Shown here in pieces: positions 9,068 through 18,211 of a stretch of 62,359 bases of DNA. Numbering within the stretch: position 1 is the stretch's first letter; every line of letters begins with the position of its first letter. The stretch is from Lysobacterales bacterium (GTDB lineage Bacteria > Pseudomonadota > Gammaproteobacteria > Xanthomonadales > SZUA-5). The position numbers were made by a program, and so were the translations under genes. The stretch lies in NCBI GenBank assembly GCA_022841325.1, contig JALHRS010000034.1, positions 1-62,359 of the forward strand. Direction: 5' to 3'. Below the pieces are notes generated by a model. The model was not told the DNA's origin, ran no database searches, and saw only the letters and a program-made list of their open reading frames with translations.

Positions 9068-9733
9068 ATGTCCATCATCCTGATTGCAGACGATCACCCG
9101 CTGTTCCGCGAGGCCATGCGCCGGTCGGTGGAGCGGGCGCAGCCGGCGGCGACGATTGCCGAAGCCGAGAACGTGGCGGAACTGCTGGCTCTGATCGATG
9201 CGCATCCGGATGCGGATCTGTTGCTGCTGGATCTGACCATGCCCGGCGCGCACGGCTTCTCGGCGCTGGCGCATATACGCGCCACCCGTCCGGCGCTGCC
9301 GGTGATCGTGGTCTCGGCCCGCGAGGAGCCGATGGTGATCCGCCGGGCGCTGGCACATGGCGCTTCGGGCTTCATCCCCAAATCGGCTGATGCCGACCTG
9401 ATTCAACGGGCACTCAATACGGTGATCGATGGCGAGACCTTCGATCCCTTTGCCCATGGCGCGGTGCGCCTCGACGAAGCCGAGCGCGAGCTATCCAAAC
9501 GTCTGGCCGAACTCACGCCGCAGCAGTTCCGGGTGTTGACCATGCTCTGCGAGGGCAAGCTCAACAAGCAGATCGCCTACGATCTGGACGTGACCGAAGC
9601 CACCATCAAGGCCCACGTCACCGCCATCTTGCGCAAGCTCGGCGCCCACAACCGCACCATGGCGGTCACCATGGCAAGCCGCATGGCGGTGGACCCGGAA
9701 GCCGCGCGCTCGGTGAATGTCATCGAGGAATGA
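9068..9733 (+). CDS. NarL/LuxR-type response regulator resembling CrbR/ErdR
   Basis: A 221-residue response regulator. The receiver is residues 1-120 with acidic D8-D9, phospho-acceptor D55 in LLLLDLTMPG, and Lys in FIPKSAD. The LuxR-type HTH (about 150-210) contains NKQIAYDLDVTEATIKAH. The receiver wording (ILIADDHPLFREA, GASGFIPKS) strongly resembles Pseudomonas ErdR/AgmR and Vibrio CrbR, which activate acs for growth on acetate or ethanol. Its place right after acsA supports that role, which remains inference. The partner kinase CrbS/MxtR is not in this window. Start ATG 9068 chosen because the receiver begins there. Confidence 0.85.
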   Translation: MSIILIADDHPLFREAMRRSVERAQPAATIAEAENVAELLALIDAHPDADLLLLDLTMPGAHGFSALAHIRATRPALPVIVVSAREEPMVIRRALAHGASGFIPKSADADLIQRALNTVIDGETFDPFAHGAVRLDEAERELSKRLAELTPQQFRVLTMLCEGKLNKQIAYDLDVTEATIKAHVTAILRKLGAHNRTMAVTMASRMAVDPEAARSVNVIEE

Positions 9734-9750
9734 CGGCGGGCCCAAGCGCC

Positions 9751-9824
9751 CCTGCGGGAGCGGACTCTGTCCGCGAACCTGTCGTCGATTGACCGAAGCT
9801 CGCGGGCGGAGCCTGCTCCCACAG
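9751..9824. repeat. REP-like inverted pair between convergent genes
   Basis: CTGCGGGAGCGGACTCTGTC... facing ...GGAGCCTGCTCCCACAG gives an imperfect hairpin of the family seen at 8797. It fills most of the 121-bp gap between the convergent response regulator and OppB-like genes and may act as a bidirectional terminator. Confidence 0.75.
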
Positions 9825-9854
9825 CTCCTCGCTTGCTTGAGATGGGCGGCGTCA

Positions 9855-10775
9855 TCAGTTCCGCAGCCGCGGGTCCAGCAGCCACTGCAGCGCATCGATC
9901 AGCAGATTCACCAGCGCCACGATCACGGCGACGGTGAGCACCGATCCGATCAGCAGGGTGTAGTCGCGATTGAGTGCAGCGGCAACCAGATAGCGCCCGA
10001 GGCCAGGTATGGAATAGACCATTTCGATGATGGCCGAGCCGGTCAGCAGGGCGATCAGCACCGGGCCCAGAAAGCCCAGCGTCTGCAACAGGGCCAGCGG
10101 CAGGGCGTGACGCCAGATCACCCGCGCTGGCGCATAGCCGCGCGCCTGCGCCGCGATCACCGGCGGGCTGTCCAGCGCCGCCCGCAGATTCTCTGCGAGC
10201 GCCCGCAGCAACACGGCAAACTGGGGCAGCGCCAGGCTCAGCACCGGTAGCACCCAGGTGCGCGGCTGATCCCAGCCAAATCCTGCCGCCGGCAGCCAAC
10301 CGAGTTGCAGCGCAAACAGCAGCACCAGCAAGGGTGCCAGCACGAACTTGGGCACTGCCAGCGCCAGCAGCGAGGTCCAGGACGCCACCCGCAGCCCGAC
10401 CGGTCGCAGCGCCAGCGTGCAGGCCACCGGCACCGCCAGGGCGATGGCCAGCAGCGCCGCCAGACCACCGAGCATCAGCGTGATCGGCGCCGCTCCCGCA
10501 ATCAGCTCCTGCACGCTGTAGTCGCTGTACTGGAACGAGGGCCCGAGATCACCGCGCAGGGCATGGCCGAGGTAATCGCTGACCTGCACCCAGAAGGGCT
10601 GATCCAGCCGGTAACGCGCGGCCAGCGCCGCCTGGACTTCGGGCGGTGCCAGTTTCTCCTGATCGAAGGGCCCACCCGGCACCGCACGCAGCAGCGCCAG
10701 ACAGAGCACCAGCAGCGCCAGCAGGGTCAGGGCGGTGGTGGCCAGACGCAGCAGCAGGGAGACCAGTAGTCTCAT
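9855..10775 (-). CDS. Peptide ABC transporter permease, DppB/OppB family
   Basis: A 306-residue inner-membrane permease with about six helices. The binding-protein-dependent EAA-type loop lies around ALDSPPVIAAQARGYAPARV, and the ending NLLIDALQWLLDPRLRN is the usual OppB C-terminus (xLxxDxxYxxxDPRIR). The ATG at 10775 overlaps the OppA stop (ATGA). The expected OppC partner and the OppD/F ATPases do not follow. The gene is instead closed off by a REP pair and a convergent regulator, so any transporter would need subunits encoded elsewhere. Confidence 0.9.
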   Translation of the reverse strand: MRLLVSLLLRLATTALTLLALLVLCLALLRAVPGGPFDQEKLAPPEVQAALAARYRLDQPFWVQVSDYLGHALRGDLGPSFQYSDYSVQELIAGAAPITLMLGGLAALLAIALAVPVACTLALRPVGLRVASWTSLLALAVPKFVLAPLLVLLFALQLGWLPAAGFGWDQPRTWVLPVLSLALPQFAVLLRALAENLRAALDSPPVIAAQARGYAPARVIWRHALPLALLQTLGFLGPVLIALLTGSAIIEMVYSIPGLGRYLVAAALNRDYTLLIGSVLTVAVIVALVNLLIDALQWLLDPRLRN

Positions 10776-12367
10776 CGCGCCGCCTCGCACCAGCGCAGGA
10801 ACTCGCTGGGATGATGGTCCAGCGGATGGGCGCGATAGCCACAGAGATCGGGGCTGAGCAGGTGCTTGGCGCTGTAGTGATAGAGCGGAATCAGGGCGTG
10901 GGCATCGAGCAGACGCTGCTCGGCCGCCCGCAGCGCCTGTTCGCGCTCAGGTCCGATGGCGGCGGCGGCACGGGCAATATCGGCATCGAATGCGGGATCG
11001 GAGTAACCGGTGTAATTCAGCGCATTGCCGCTGCTGAAAGGTTCCAGAAAATTCAGCGGGTCGGCGTAGTCGGCAAACCATCCGCCGCGGAAAACCTGGG
11101 TCAGCACCGCGGCACGGCGGGTCTGCACGAAGACCTTCCATTCCTCGTTGCGCAGGCGCGTGCGTACGCCCAGCGTTTCGCGCCACATCGCCGCCACCGC
11201 CAATCCCAGACGGCGATTGGCCAGACTGGTGTTGTAGCGGAGCTCGATCTCCAGCGGTCGGGCGCTGGAGTACCCGGCCTGTGCGTACAGCTCCCTGGCC
11301 CGCTGCAGTCGTGCCGCCGGTGCCAGTCTGGCGCCGGCATGGACCACCGCCTGGTCATCCGTGGCCGGGATCAGGCCGTAGGCGGGGACTTCCCCGTTGC
11401 CGGTGATGTAGCGCACCAGGATGTCACGGTCGATGGCCAGCGACAGCGCCTCGCGCAGACCGTGCTGCTGTCCCAGTGCGGGCGCTCTCAGGTTGTAGCC
11501 CAGATAGAAGGTGGCGTAGGCCGGCGCAATCAGCAGGCGCTCGGCATAGTCGTCTTGCAGTCGCTGCAGCTGACCCGGCGGCAGGGTCTCGGTCAGGTCC
11601 AGTTCGCCGGCCTGAAAGCGCTTGAATTCCTGGGCGGCATCTTCGGTCACGTGATAGCGCACGCTGGCGATCGCCACCTCCGGGGCACGCCGATAGTGGG
11701 GATTGGCCACCAGCGCGATGGTCGATTGCGGGGTCCAGGCATCCAGCACATAAGCGCCGTTGCCGAACAGGCGCCCCGGACGGGTGAAGCCGCCGCCGTG
11801 CTGGTCGATGGCGCTGCGCTGCACCGGCATGGCGATCGGCAGCGCCAGCCGGCGCAGGAAGTCGCTGCGCGGCGTGCTCAATCGGATTTCCAGGTTCAGT
11901 GGATCGAGTGCCTGCACGCCGAGCTCGACCGCCTCGCCGCGCAGCCTGGCTTCGGCGCCGACAATGGGCAGCAGCATCGCCGCCGAGGGTGCGGCGGTGG
12001 CCGGATCCAGTGCACGGTTGAGGGCGTGGACAAAATCGGCGGCGGTGACCGCGCTGCCGTCGGCGTAACGACCGTCCGCGCGCAAACGGAAGCGATAGCG
12101 CAGCCCGTCGGCGCTGATCTCGAAGGACTCGGCCGCGCCGGGCACCAGTTCGCCCTCGGCGTCATCCCGCATCAGCCCTTCAAACAGATCACGCAGGATC
12201 TGCTGCGCCGACAGCCCCTGGGCGCGCTGCGGATCGAGCGTGTCGGGCTCGGGGCCATTGCCGCGCTCCAGCGTGCGCGCAGCCAGCGGCGCGACGCCAG
12301 ACAGCAGCAGGATCAGTAGGAGCGCTGGCCAGAGGCGCCAGCGCCGACGCCGATCGTCAATCGGCAT
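10772..12367 (-). CDS. Extracellular peptide-binding protein, OppA/DppA-like (SBP family 5)
   Basis: A 531-residue substrate-binding protein. An N-terminal hydrophobic segment (WPALLLILLLSGVAPLAA) serves as signal peptide. The mature part starts with NGPEPDTLDPQRAQG and includes LFEGLMRDD, both hallmarks of OppA-type proteins. C-terminal GGWFADYADPLNFLEPF is also typical of oligopeptide binders. The start ATG 12367 lies inside the end of the small lipoprotein gene (11-bp overlap); the upstream extension is shadow sequence. Coupled to the OppB-like gene by ATGA. Confidence 0.92.
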   Translation of the reverse strand: MPIDDRRRRWRLWPALLLILLLSGVAPLAARTLERGNGPEPDTLDPQRAQGLSAQQILRDLFEGLMRDDAEGELVPGAAESFEISADGLRYRFRLRADGRYADGSAVTAADFVHALNRALDPATAAPSAAMLLPIVGAEARLRGEAVELGVQALDPLNLEIRLSTPRSDFLRRLALPIAMPVQRSAIDQHGGGFTRPGRLFGNGAYVLDAWTPQSTIALVANPHYRRAPEVAIASVRYHVTEDAAQEFKRFQAGELDLTETLPPGQLQRLQDDYAERLLIAPAYATFYLGYNLRAPALGQQHGLREALSLAIDRDILVRYITGNGEVPAYGLIPATDDQAVVHAGARLAPAARLQRARELYAQAGYSSARPLEIELRYNTSLANRRLGLAVAAMWRETLGVRTRLRNEEWKVFVQTRRAAVLTQVFRGGWFADYADPLNFLEPFSSGNALNYTGYSDPAFDADIARAAAAIGPEREQALRAAEQRLLDAHALIPLYHYSAKHLLSPDLCGYRAHPLDHHPSEFLRWCEAAR

Positions 12368-12563
12368 TGTCCAGCTGCTCGTCGATCTGGCGCTTGTGGT
12401 CCATGCCGATTTCCTCGACGCCCTTGGCCTTGTCGATGGCCTTGAGCTGGTCGTCGAGCACGGTCTTGACCGGTTCCTGCGGCTCGGCGGGCGGCGGCGG
12501 TGCATCGGAACCGCAGGCTGCCAGCAGCGTCATCATCGGAATCAACAGGGCCAGGCGTTTCAT
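12357..12563 (-). CDS. Small lipoprotein
   Basis: A 68-residue protein with a lipobox (LLAAC, Cys17) after a short basic and hydrophobic leader, then a Pro-rich spacer and a charged helical tail (KTVLDDQLKAIDKAKGVEEI). It is the first gene of the oppA-oppB set and overlaps oppA by 11 bp, so co-translation is likely. Small charged lipoproteins with this pattern are common in Xanthomonadales; I know of no function. It is divergent from the DPP IV-like gene. Confidence 0.8.
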   Translation of the reverse strand: MKRLALLIPMMTLLAACGSDAPPPPAEPQEPVKTVLDDQLKAIDKAKGVEEIGMDHKRQIDEQLDNAD

Positions 12564-12677
12564 GTGCGAACTCCGGTCAGCGAAAGCCCGAGTCTACTCC
12601 CAGCGCTGCGGGCGAAAGCGAGCGCCGGCGCTGCGATGCCCTATACAATCGAGCCCCCACCGCCGGAGCCCCACACC

Positions 12678-14924
12678 GTGCGTAGCCTTGTATTCCTGTT
12701 GCTGACCCTCGGTGCCCTGCCCGTGATTGCTGCCGAAACCCTGACCATCGATCGTCTGTTCGAGGACCCTGCCTTGTCGGGACCGTCTCCACGTCTGTTG
12801 AAGCTGTCCCCGGACGGCAAGCGCGTCACCTTCCTGCGTGGCAAGAGTGACAACCAGACCGTATTCGATCTCTGGGAATACCATGTACCCAGCAAGCAGA
12901 CGCGCCTGCTGGTGGATTCGGCCAGCCTGACCGGGGGCGCCGAGGAACAGCTGTCGGACGCCGAGAAGGCCCGCCGCGAGCGCATGCGCATCGCCGGCAC
13001 CTCGGGCATCGTCGAATATCAGTGGTCCGCCGATGGCAAGCAGCTGCTGTTTCCGATCGCCGGCTCGCTGTACGTCTATCGGGTCGATGCCAGGAAGGAT
13101 CCGGTCAAGGCCCTGACCCAGGCCGCCGACGGCTTCGCCACCGATCCCAGGTTCTCGCCCAAGGGGCGCTATGTCAGCTTCGTGCGCGATGCCACCCTGT
13201 ATGCCATCGAGATCGACAGCGGCAGCGAAACCCGGATCAGCCCGGCCGGCTCGGGCACGGTCAGCTACGGCATGGCCGAATTCGTGGCCCAGGAGGAAAT
13301 GGGGCGTTTCAGCGGCTACTGGTGGGCGCCGGATGACAGCGCCATCGCTTACGCCCGGGTCGACGAAGCCCCGGTGGCGGTGGAAAAGCGATTCGAGATC
13401 CATGCCGACCGCACCGACGTCATCGAACAGCGCTACCCCGCCGCCGGCAAGGCCAACGCCGATGTGCGCCTGTACGTGCGCAAGCTGGCGAGCGAGGAAG
13501 CGGTAGAGATAGCCCTCGGCGACAACCGCGACATCTATCTGGCACGGGTGAACTGGCTGCCCGACGGCAAGGCACTGCTGCTGCAGCGCCAGAGTCGCGA
13601 TCAGCGCACCCTGGACCTGATGCGGGCCGAGGTCGCGTCCGGCGACAGCGCGGTCATCCATACCGAGGCCAGCGATACCTGGGTCAATCTGCACGACAAC
13701 CTGAAGGTGCTCGACGACGGCCAGAGTTTTGTCTGGAGCAGCGAGCTTGGCGGCTATCAGCATCTGGAGCTGCGCGCCATCGACGGCAGCCTGATCCGGC
13801 CGCTGAGCAGCGGCCCGTGGGTGGTGGAGGACGTGCTCGCGGTCGATCAGAAACTGCGTCGGGTCTATTTCAGCGGCAATGCCGACGATCCGCGCGAGAA
13901 GCATGTGTATTTCAACTCACTGGACACCACCGCGCCCGGATCGCCGACCCGGGTCACGCTTTACAACGGCTGGCACGAAGCGGTGTTCAGCGATGACGGC
14001 AAGGTGTTCGTGGACACCTTTTCCAACGAGAACACGCCGCCGCAGGTGCGCCTGCACGAGGCCGGAGGCAAGGAACTGGCGGTGCTCGAAGCCAACAAGG
14101 TCGAGGACGGACATCCCTACCACCCCTATCTGGAATCGCACCTGGCGCCGGAATTCGGCAGCCTCAAGGCCGAGGATGGGCAGACGCTGTACTACCGCAT
14201 GATCAAGCCGCTCGGCTTTGTCGAGGGCAAGCGCTACCCGGTGCTGATCCGCGTCTACGGCGGGCCCCATGTGCAGTACGTGCAACGCAGCTGGGACAGC
14301 CGCTGGGGCCTGTTCGACCAGGTCATGGCCCAGCGCGGCTATATCGTGTTCACGCTCGACAATCGCGGCAGCGCCCGCCGTGGCGTGAAGTTCGAATCAC
14401 CTATCTTCCGGCGCATGGGCGGGCCGGAAGTGGCCGATCAGATGGTCGGCGTGCGCTGGCTGGCGGAACAGCCCTTCGTCGATGCCGCGCATATCGGCTA
14501 TTTCGGCTGGAGCTACGGCGGTTACATGACCCTGATGATGCTGGCCAAGCACTCGGGGCCGATCGCTGCCGGCGTGGCCGTGGCGCCGGTCACCGACTGG
14601 CGCCTGTACGACACCCATTACACCGAGCGCTACATGGATGACCCCGGGCGCTTCAAGGCCGCCTATGACGCCAGCTCGCTGTTCCCGCATCTGCCGGGTC
14701 TGAAAAGCCCGCTGTACCTGATTCACGGCATGGCCGACGACAATGTGCTGTTCACCCATTCCACCCAGCTGATGGCACAACTGCAGCAGAGCGGCACCCC
14801 GTTCGATCTGATGACCTACCCCGGCGGCAAGCACGGCATCAACCAGAGCCCCGCGGTGCGCAAGCATGTGTTCAATGCGATCGCCAACTGGCTGGACCGT
14901 CAGCTGCGGGTGAAGGGCAAGTAG
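12678..14924 (+). CDS. Secreted dipeptidyl-peptidase IV-like serine peptidase (S9B)
   Basis: A 748-residue exopeptidase that would cut X-Pro dipeptides from peptide N-termini in the periplasm. A signal peptide (SLVFLLLTLGALPVIAA) precedes an eight-bladed-propeller region and a C-terminal alpha/beta hydrolase. The catalytic triad is visible as S612 (GWSYGGYM), D687 (GMADDNV) and H719 (GGKHGI), with the same spacing as human DPP4. The start is the GTG at 12678 with GGAG 11 bp upstream. The open frame runs much further upstream, but those residues are unlike the family. It pairs logically with the divergent peptide-binding genes. Confidence 0.93.
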   Translation: MRSLVFLLLTLGALPVIAAETLTIDRLFEDPALSGPSPRLLKLSPDGKRVTFLRGKSDNQTVFDLWEYHVPSKQTRLLVDSASLTGGAEEQLSDAEKARRERMRIAGTSGIVEYQWSADGKQLLFPIAGSLYVYRVDARKDPVKALTQAADGFATDPRFSPKGRYVSFVRDATLYAIEIDSGSETRISPAGSGTVSYGMAEFVAQEEMGRFSGYWWAPDDSAIAYARVDEAPVAVEKRFEIHADRTDVIEQRYPAAGKANADVRLYVRKLASEEAVEIALGDNRDIYLARVNWLPDGKALLLQRQSRDQRTLDLMRAEVASGDSAVIHTEASDTWVNLHDNLKVLDDGQSFVWSSELGGYQHLELRAIDGSLIRPLSSGPWVVEDVLAVDQKLRRVYFSGNADDPREKHVYFNSLDTTAPGSPTRVTLYNGWHEAVFSDDGKVFVDTFSNENTPPQVRLHEAGGKELAVLEANKVEDGHPYHPYLESHLAPEFGSLKAEDGQTLYYRMIKPLGFVEGKRYPVLIRVYGGPHVQYVQRSWDSRWGLFDQVMAQRGYIVFTLDNRGSARRGVKFESPIFRRMGGPEVADQMVGVRWLAEQPFVDAAHIGYFGWSYGGYMTLMMLAKHSGPIAAGVAVAPVTDWRLYDTHYTERYMDDPGRFKAAYDASSLFPHLPGLKSPLYLIHGMADDNVLFTHSTQLMAQLQQSGTPFDLMTYPGGKHGINQSPAVRKHVFNAIANWLDRQLRVKGK

Positions 14925-14933
14925 GATTTGCGA

Positions 14934-15013
14934 GGGCACGAGGGCATGCAAGAGCAACTTCCGACAAGCTCTTGATCCTTCGTGTCCTCGTGCCGTCTTG
15001 CCCTTGTGCCACC
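14934..15013. terminator. Long imperfect palindrome between convergent genes
   Basis: GAGGGCACGAGGGCA...AAGAGC faces GCTCTTG...GTCCTCGTGCC and CTTGTGCC, forming an extended hairpin in the 97-bp gap between the DPP IV-like and GGDEF genes. Its position suggests a bidirectional terminator. Confidence 0.6.
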
Positions 15014-15021
15014 GGCCCTCG

Positions 15022-17943
15022 TCACTCCGTATAAACCTCAACCCGATCGCGCCCGGCATTCTTGGCCCGGTACAGGGCCAGATCGGCGTATTCGAACAGC
15101 TGGGCCTGATCGGCGGGCTTGTGGCGGATGCGCTCGGCGATGCCGATGGAGATGCTGCTGCGGGCACCATCCTGGCCGGCCTGACGGGCATCGCGGCGGA
15201 TGGCATCGGCGCGCTCGAGGGCGACGTCGATGGACGAGCCGGGCATCAGCAACACGAATTCCTCGCCGCCATAACGCGCCAGCAGCTCGCCCGGCCCAAC
15301 CCACCCGGTCAGGCGCCCGGCGATGGCCTTGAGGCGTTCGTCGCCGAGCGCGTGCCCGAAGGTGTCGTTGAACTGCTTGAAGTGATCGACGTCGATCAGC
15401 AGCAGAGAGAGGTGGGCATCGGCAGCGCGCGCCGCCGCCCAGGCTTCGTCCAGTTCGAATTCCAGCTTGCGGCGATTGGCAACCCCGGTCAGACCATCCA
15501 GATCAGCCAGTTCCGACAGGCGCTGGTTGGCCTGTTCCAGTTGCAGGCTGCGCTGGTTCAGAGCCTCGGTGCGCTCGGACACCAGCTTTTCCAGCTCCTG
15601 GTTGCGCCGCTCCAGTCGCTGCGAGCGCCAGCGCAGCAGCAGGGCGAACAGCAGGATCAGGGCGACGATTGCCGCCAGTCTGGCGGTCAGCGTCTGATAC
15701 CAGTCGGGCAGCACGGTGAATTCATAGCTGAGTGCCGGTCCCGGGACGCTGCCAGCATCGATGGTTCTGGCCTCGAAGCGATAACTGCCGGGGGGCAGCG
15801 TGCTGAATTCGCGCACACCTTCACTGTCACTGTCGGTCCAGTCGCCGTCGTAGCCCAGCAAGCGCGACTGGTAGCGTGAGCTTGCCGAGAGTGCCGGGCT
15901 GGCGTATTCGAAACGAAGCTGGCGAAAGCGCTTGAGTTTGAGCTCCTGGCCAGGCCGTAGCGGATGCCAGCGCACGCCGCCACCCTCGACATCGCTGCGC
16001 ACGCTCTCCATCTGCGGTGGCTCACGCTCGATCTCCGCACGGGGTGCCCTTGGATCGAAGCGGACCATGCCGTTCCAGGTGCCGATCCAGGCCAGGCCAC
16101 CGGTCCCCGAGCACTGCACGTCGACAATGCCACGGGTGCCCCCGGCCATCGGGTGCAGATCCTCGAAGGGATGCGCCGGATTCGCATCCCGGTGCAGCAG
16201 ACGGCGGCCGGTGAAGGCAAAGACACTGCCATCTGCGCAGCTCCGCAGGCGCAGCTCCGAACTCGGCGCGAGGCCAGTGCTGATCAGTGGATGGGACGCC
16301 GCCGCTGCAAATTGCTTGCCGTCCCATTGAAACAGACTCTGGTCGGTGGAGATCAGGGTCGTGCCGTCCAGATTGAGCACAGCGGCATTGCTCTCGGGAT
16401 CGTTGCCCAGATCCTGATCGACCGGCACCGGGTCCCGCAGGCGCCGATCGTTGTCGCTCATGGCGAAATGCATCGGAGTTGCCAGGAAGCGATCCACCCA
16501 CAGGCTGCCGTCCGCGCCCTCGGAAATCTCGTCGAAGCGGAAGGAAGGATCTGAAAAACGCTGACTGACGCTGAAGCCGTCTCCCGCTGGGTCGAGCACC
16601 ATGAGTCCGGTGTCTTCCAGCGCATAGACCCGGCCACCGATGACCGTCGAGGGAAACAGACGCCAACCCAGAACTGCCTCGACCACGGTGGTCAAGCGCT
16701 GATCACGCCACAGGTAAACGCCGTCGCGCGCAGCCACCAGCAGGCCGGTCGGAGTGGCGGCCAGATGGTTGACCTCCTTGCGGCTGAGGGCCAGCACTTC
16801 GAAGCCCAGGTTGCCCCGGTCATCACGGCTCGCACCAAACAGGCCCACCGAGGTCGCAACGAAGAGTCGCCCCTGATGGACCGCCGCGTGCGTGACCGGA
16901 CCCCGCAGACCATGGCTGCGATCCAGCAGTGACCAGGCATCCGACAGGGACAATCGGACGATATCGGCCTCGGTCGCTGCCCACAGATGATTCTCGCGAT
17001 CCGTGGCCAGGGCGATCACCGGAGCCGGGCCCGTGCGCCAGATGGAAAACCGGCCCAGATCCGCGCTCAGGCGGATGATCTCACCGCTGAGCAAGCCGAT
17101 GGCGTAATCGCCACTGGGCAGGATCGTCATGACGTAGGGCGCACCACTGCGCAGCTGGGCATCTGCAGCGGTGGCCTGCGGCCGCAGCTCGCTGCCCTGC
17201 ACGCGGTACATCCGGCCATCGCTGTCGAGCATCAGGAACTGTTCGGCAGCGGTGCGAACCAGCCCTCGCAGACCGGCGTCGGCCTTGAACCAGGGGCTCA
17301 ACCTGCCGTCCTGAACGCGATGGACCTGATGGTCGCTCAATGCCACCACCAGCCGCCCGCCGACCGCGAAAGCGGTCTGCAGTCGCTCCGGAAGATCAAT
17401 CGTCAGCCGTTCACCCCGGTAGCCGGCAAAGAAGATCTGCTGGTTGGTGGTGAACCACACCCCATCGTCAACCGCCAGCGTATCCCAGACTTCGCCGAGC
17501 GGCGCGCCGGCTGCCTCCGGAGCGAACAGCCGATCAAGTCCCTCAAACCGGTAACGGCCGTCTGGATGGCGATTGAGTACGCCAAAGTGCTGATAGCCAC
17601 CGACATAGACGCGGTCATCCCGACCCAGCGCCAAAGAGCGTGCCGCGCCCGAGCCAGGCAGCTCGATCAGTTGCCAGTGCTTGCCGAAATAGCGCAACAG
17701 GCCGTCGGCGTTGCCAACAAAAACCTCACCACTGGCCAGTGGCAACACCGAGAAACTGTAAGGATTGGCATCAGTCTCGGCCGGCGTGTAGCGACTCATG
17801 CTGGGCTGCCCGACCCAGTCTTCAGCCCTGGCCGACACACTGGCAGCCAGCGCCGTCAGCAACAGCAAACAGGCCCAGCCGGCGGCGGCGGACGCGATGG
17901 TCCGCTGCACAAGGGCTGGCGCATGGCGGCCGCTGCCCGACAT
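15022..17943 (-). CDS. Diguanylate cyclase with periplasmic beta-propeller and Y_Y_Y sensor
   Basis: A 973-residue inner-membrane sensor that makes c-di-GMP from two GTP. After an N-terminal signal/anchor come about 650 residues of two-component-regulator-type propeller repeats, then a Y_Y_Y domain (LGYDGDWTD, LPPGSYRFEARTID), one transmembrane helix (LAAIVALILLFALLLRW), a coiled coil and the GGDEF domain. The active-site motif is GGEEF in LLARYGGEEFVLL, so the enzyme should be active. The product-inhibition site RxxD expected just upstream reads GPGE, so it is absent. ATG 17943 is preferred over 17982 because GGAG sits 7 bp before it. Ligand unknown. Confidence 0.92.
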   Translation of the reverse strand: MSGSGRHAPALVQRTIASAAAGWACLLLLTALAASVSARAEDWVGQPSMSRYTPAETDANPYSFSVLPLASGEVFVGNADGLLRYFGKHWQLIELPGSGAARSLALGRDDRVYVGGYQHFGVLNRHPDGRYRFEGLDRLFAPEAAGAPLGEVWDTLAVDDGVWFTTNQQIFFAGYRGERLTIDLPERLQTAFAVGGRLVVALSDHQVHRVQDGRLSPWFKADAGLRGLVRTAAEQFLMLDSDGRMYRVQGSELRPQATAADAQLRSGAPYVMTILPSGDYAIGLLSGEIIRLSADLGRFSIWRTGPAPVIALATDRENHLWAATEADIVRLSLSDAWSLLDRSHGLRGPVTHAAVHQGRLFVATSVGLFGASRDDRGNLGFEVLALSRKEVNHLAATPTGLLVAARDGVYLWRDQRLTTVVEAVLGWRLFPSTVIGGRVYALEDTGLMVLDPAGDGFSVSQRFSDPSFRFDEISEGADGSLWVDRFLATPMHFAMSDNDRRLRDPVPVDQDLGNDPESNAAVLNLDGTTLISTDQSLFQWDGKQFAAAASHPLISTGLAPSSELRLRSCADGSVFAFTGRRLLHRDANPAHPFEDLHPMAGGTRGIVDVQCSGTGGLAWIGTWNGMVRFDPRAPRAEIEREPPQMESVRSDVEGGGVRWHPLRPGQELKLKRFRQLRFEYASPALSASSRYQSRLLGYDGDWTDSDSEGVREFSTLPPGSYRFEARTIDAGSVPGPALSYEFTVLPDWYQTLTARLAAIVALILLFALLLRWRSQRLERRNQELEKLVSERTEALNQRSLQLEQANQRLSELADLDGLTGVANRRKLEFELDEAWAAARAADAHLSLLLIDVDHFKQFNDTFGHALGDERLKAIAGRLTGWVGPGELLARYGGEEFVLLMPGSSIDVALERADAIRRDARQAGQDGARSSISIGIAERIRHKPADQAQLFEYADLALYRAKNAGRDRVEVYTE

Positions 17944-18211
17944 GAGGTCTCCGGTAGCCAGGATTGAGTGACGCTGGTGCACGATGCGACTTTAACGGCT
18001 GCGGTGCAATCGGGCGATCTGCAACGATCGTTGCCGGATGGAATGCCGCCTACCCTGCCACTCCCGGGAACAGGAGTAGACGGCATGGCTTGGGACTCAG
18101 TTCGGCGCGCCTGTTTCACGAGGTCGCCGGGGCCGCTCTGGCATACTCAAAGCCGTCCAGGGCATGTGCGCTGGCAACCCACATTGGCCGTCAGGGAAAC
18201 CCAGTCCTCCC

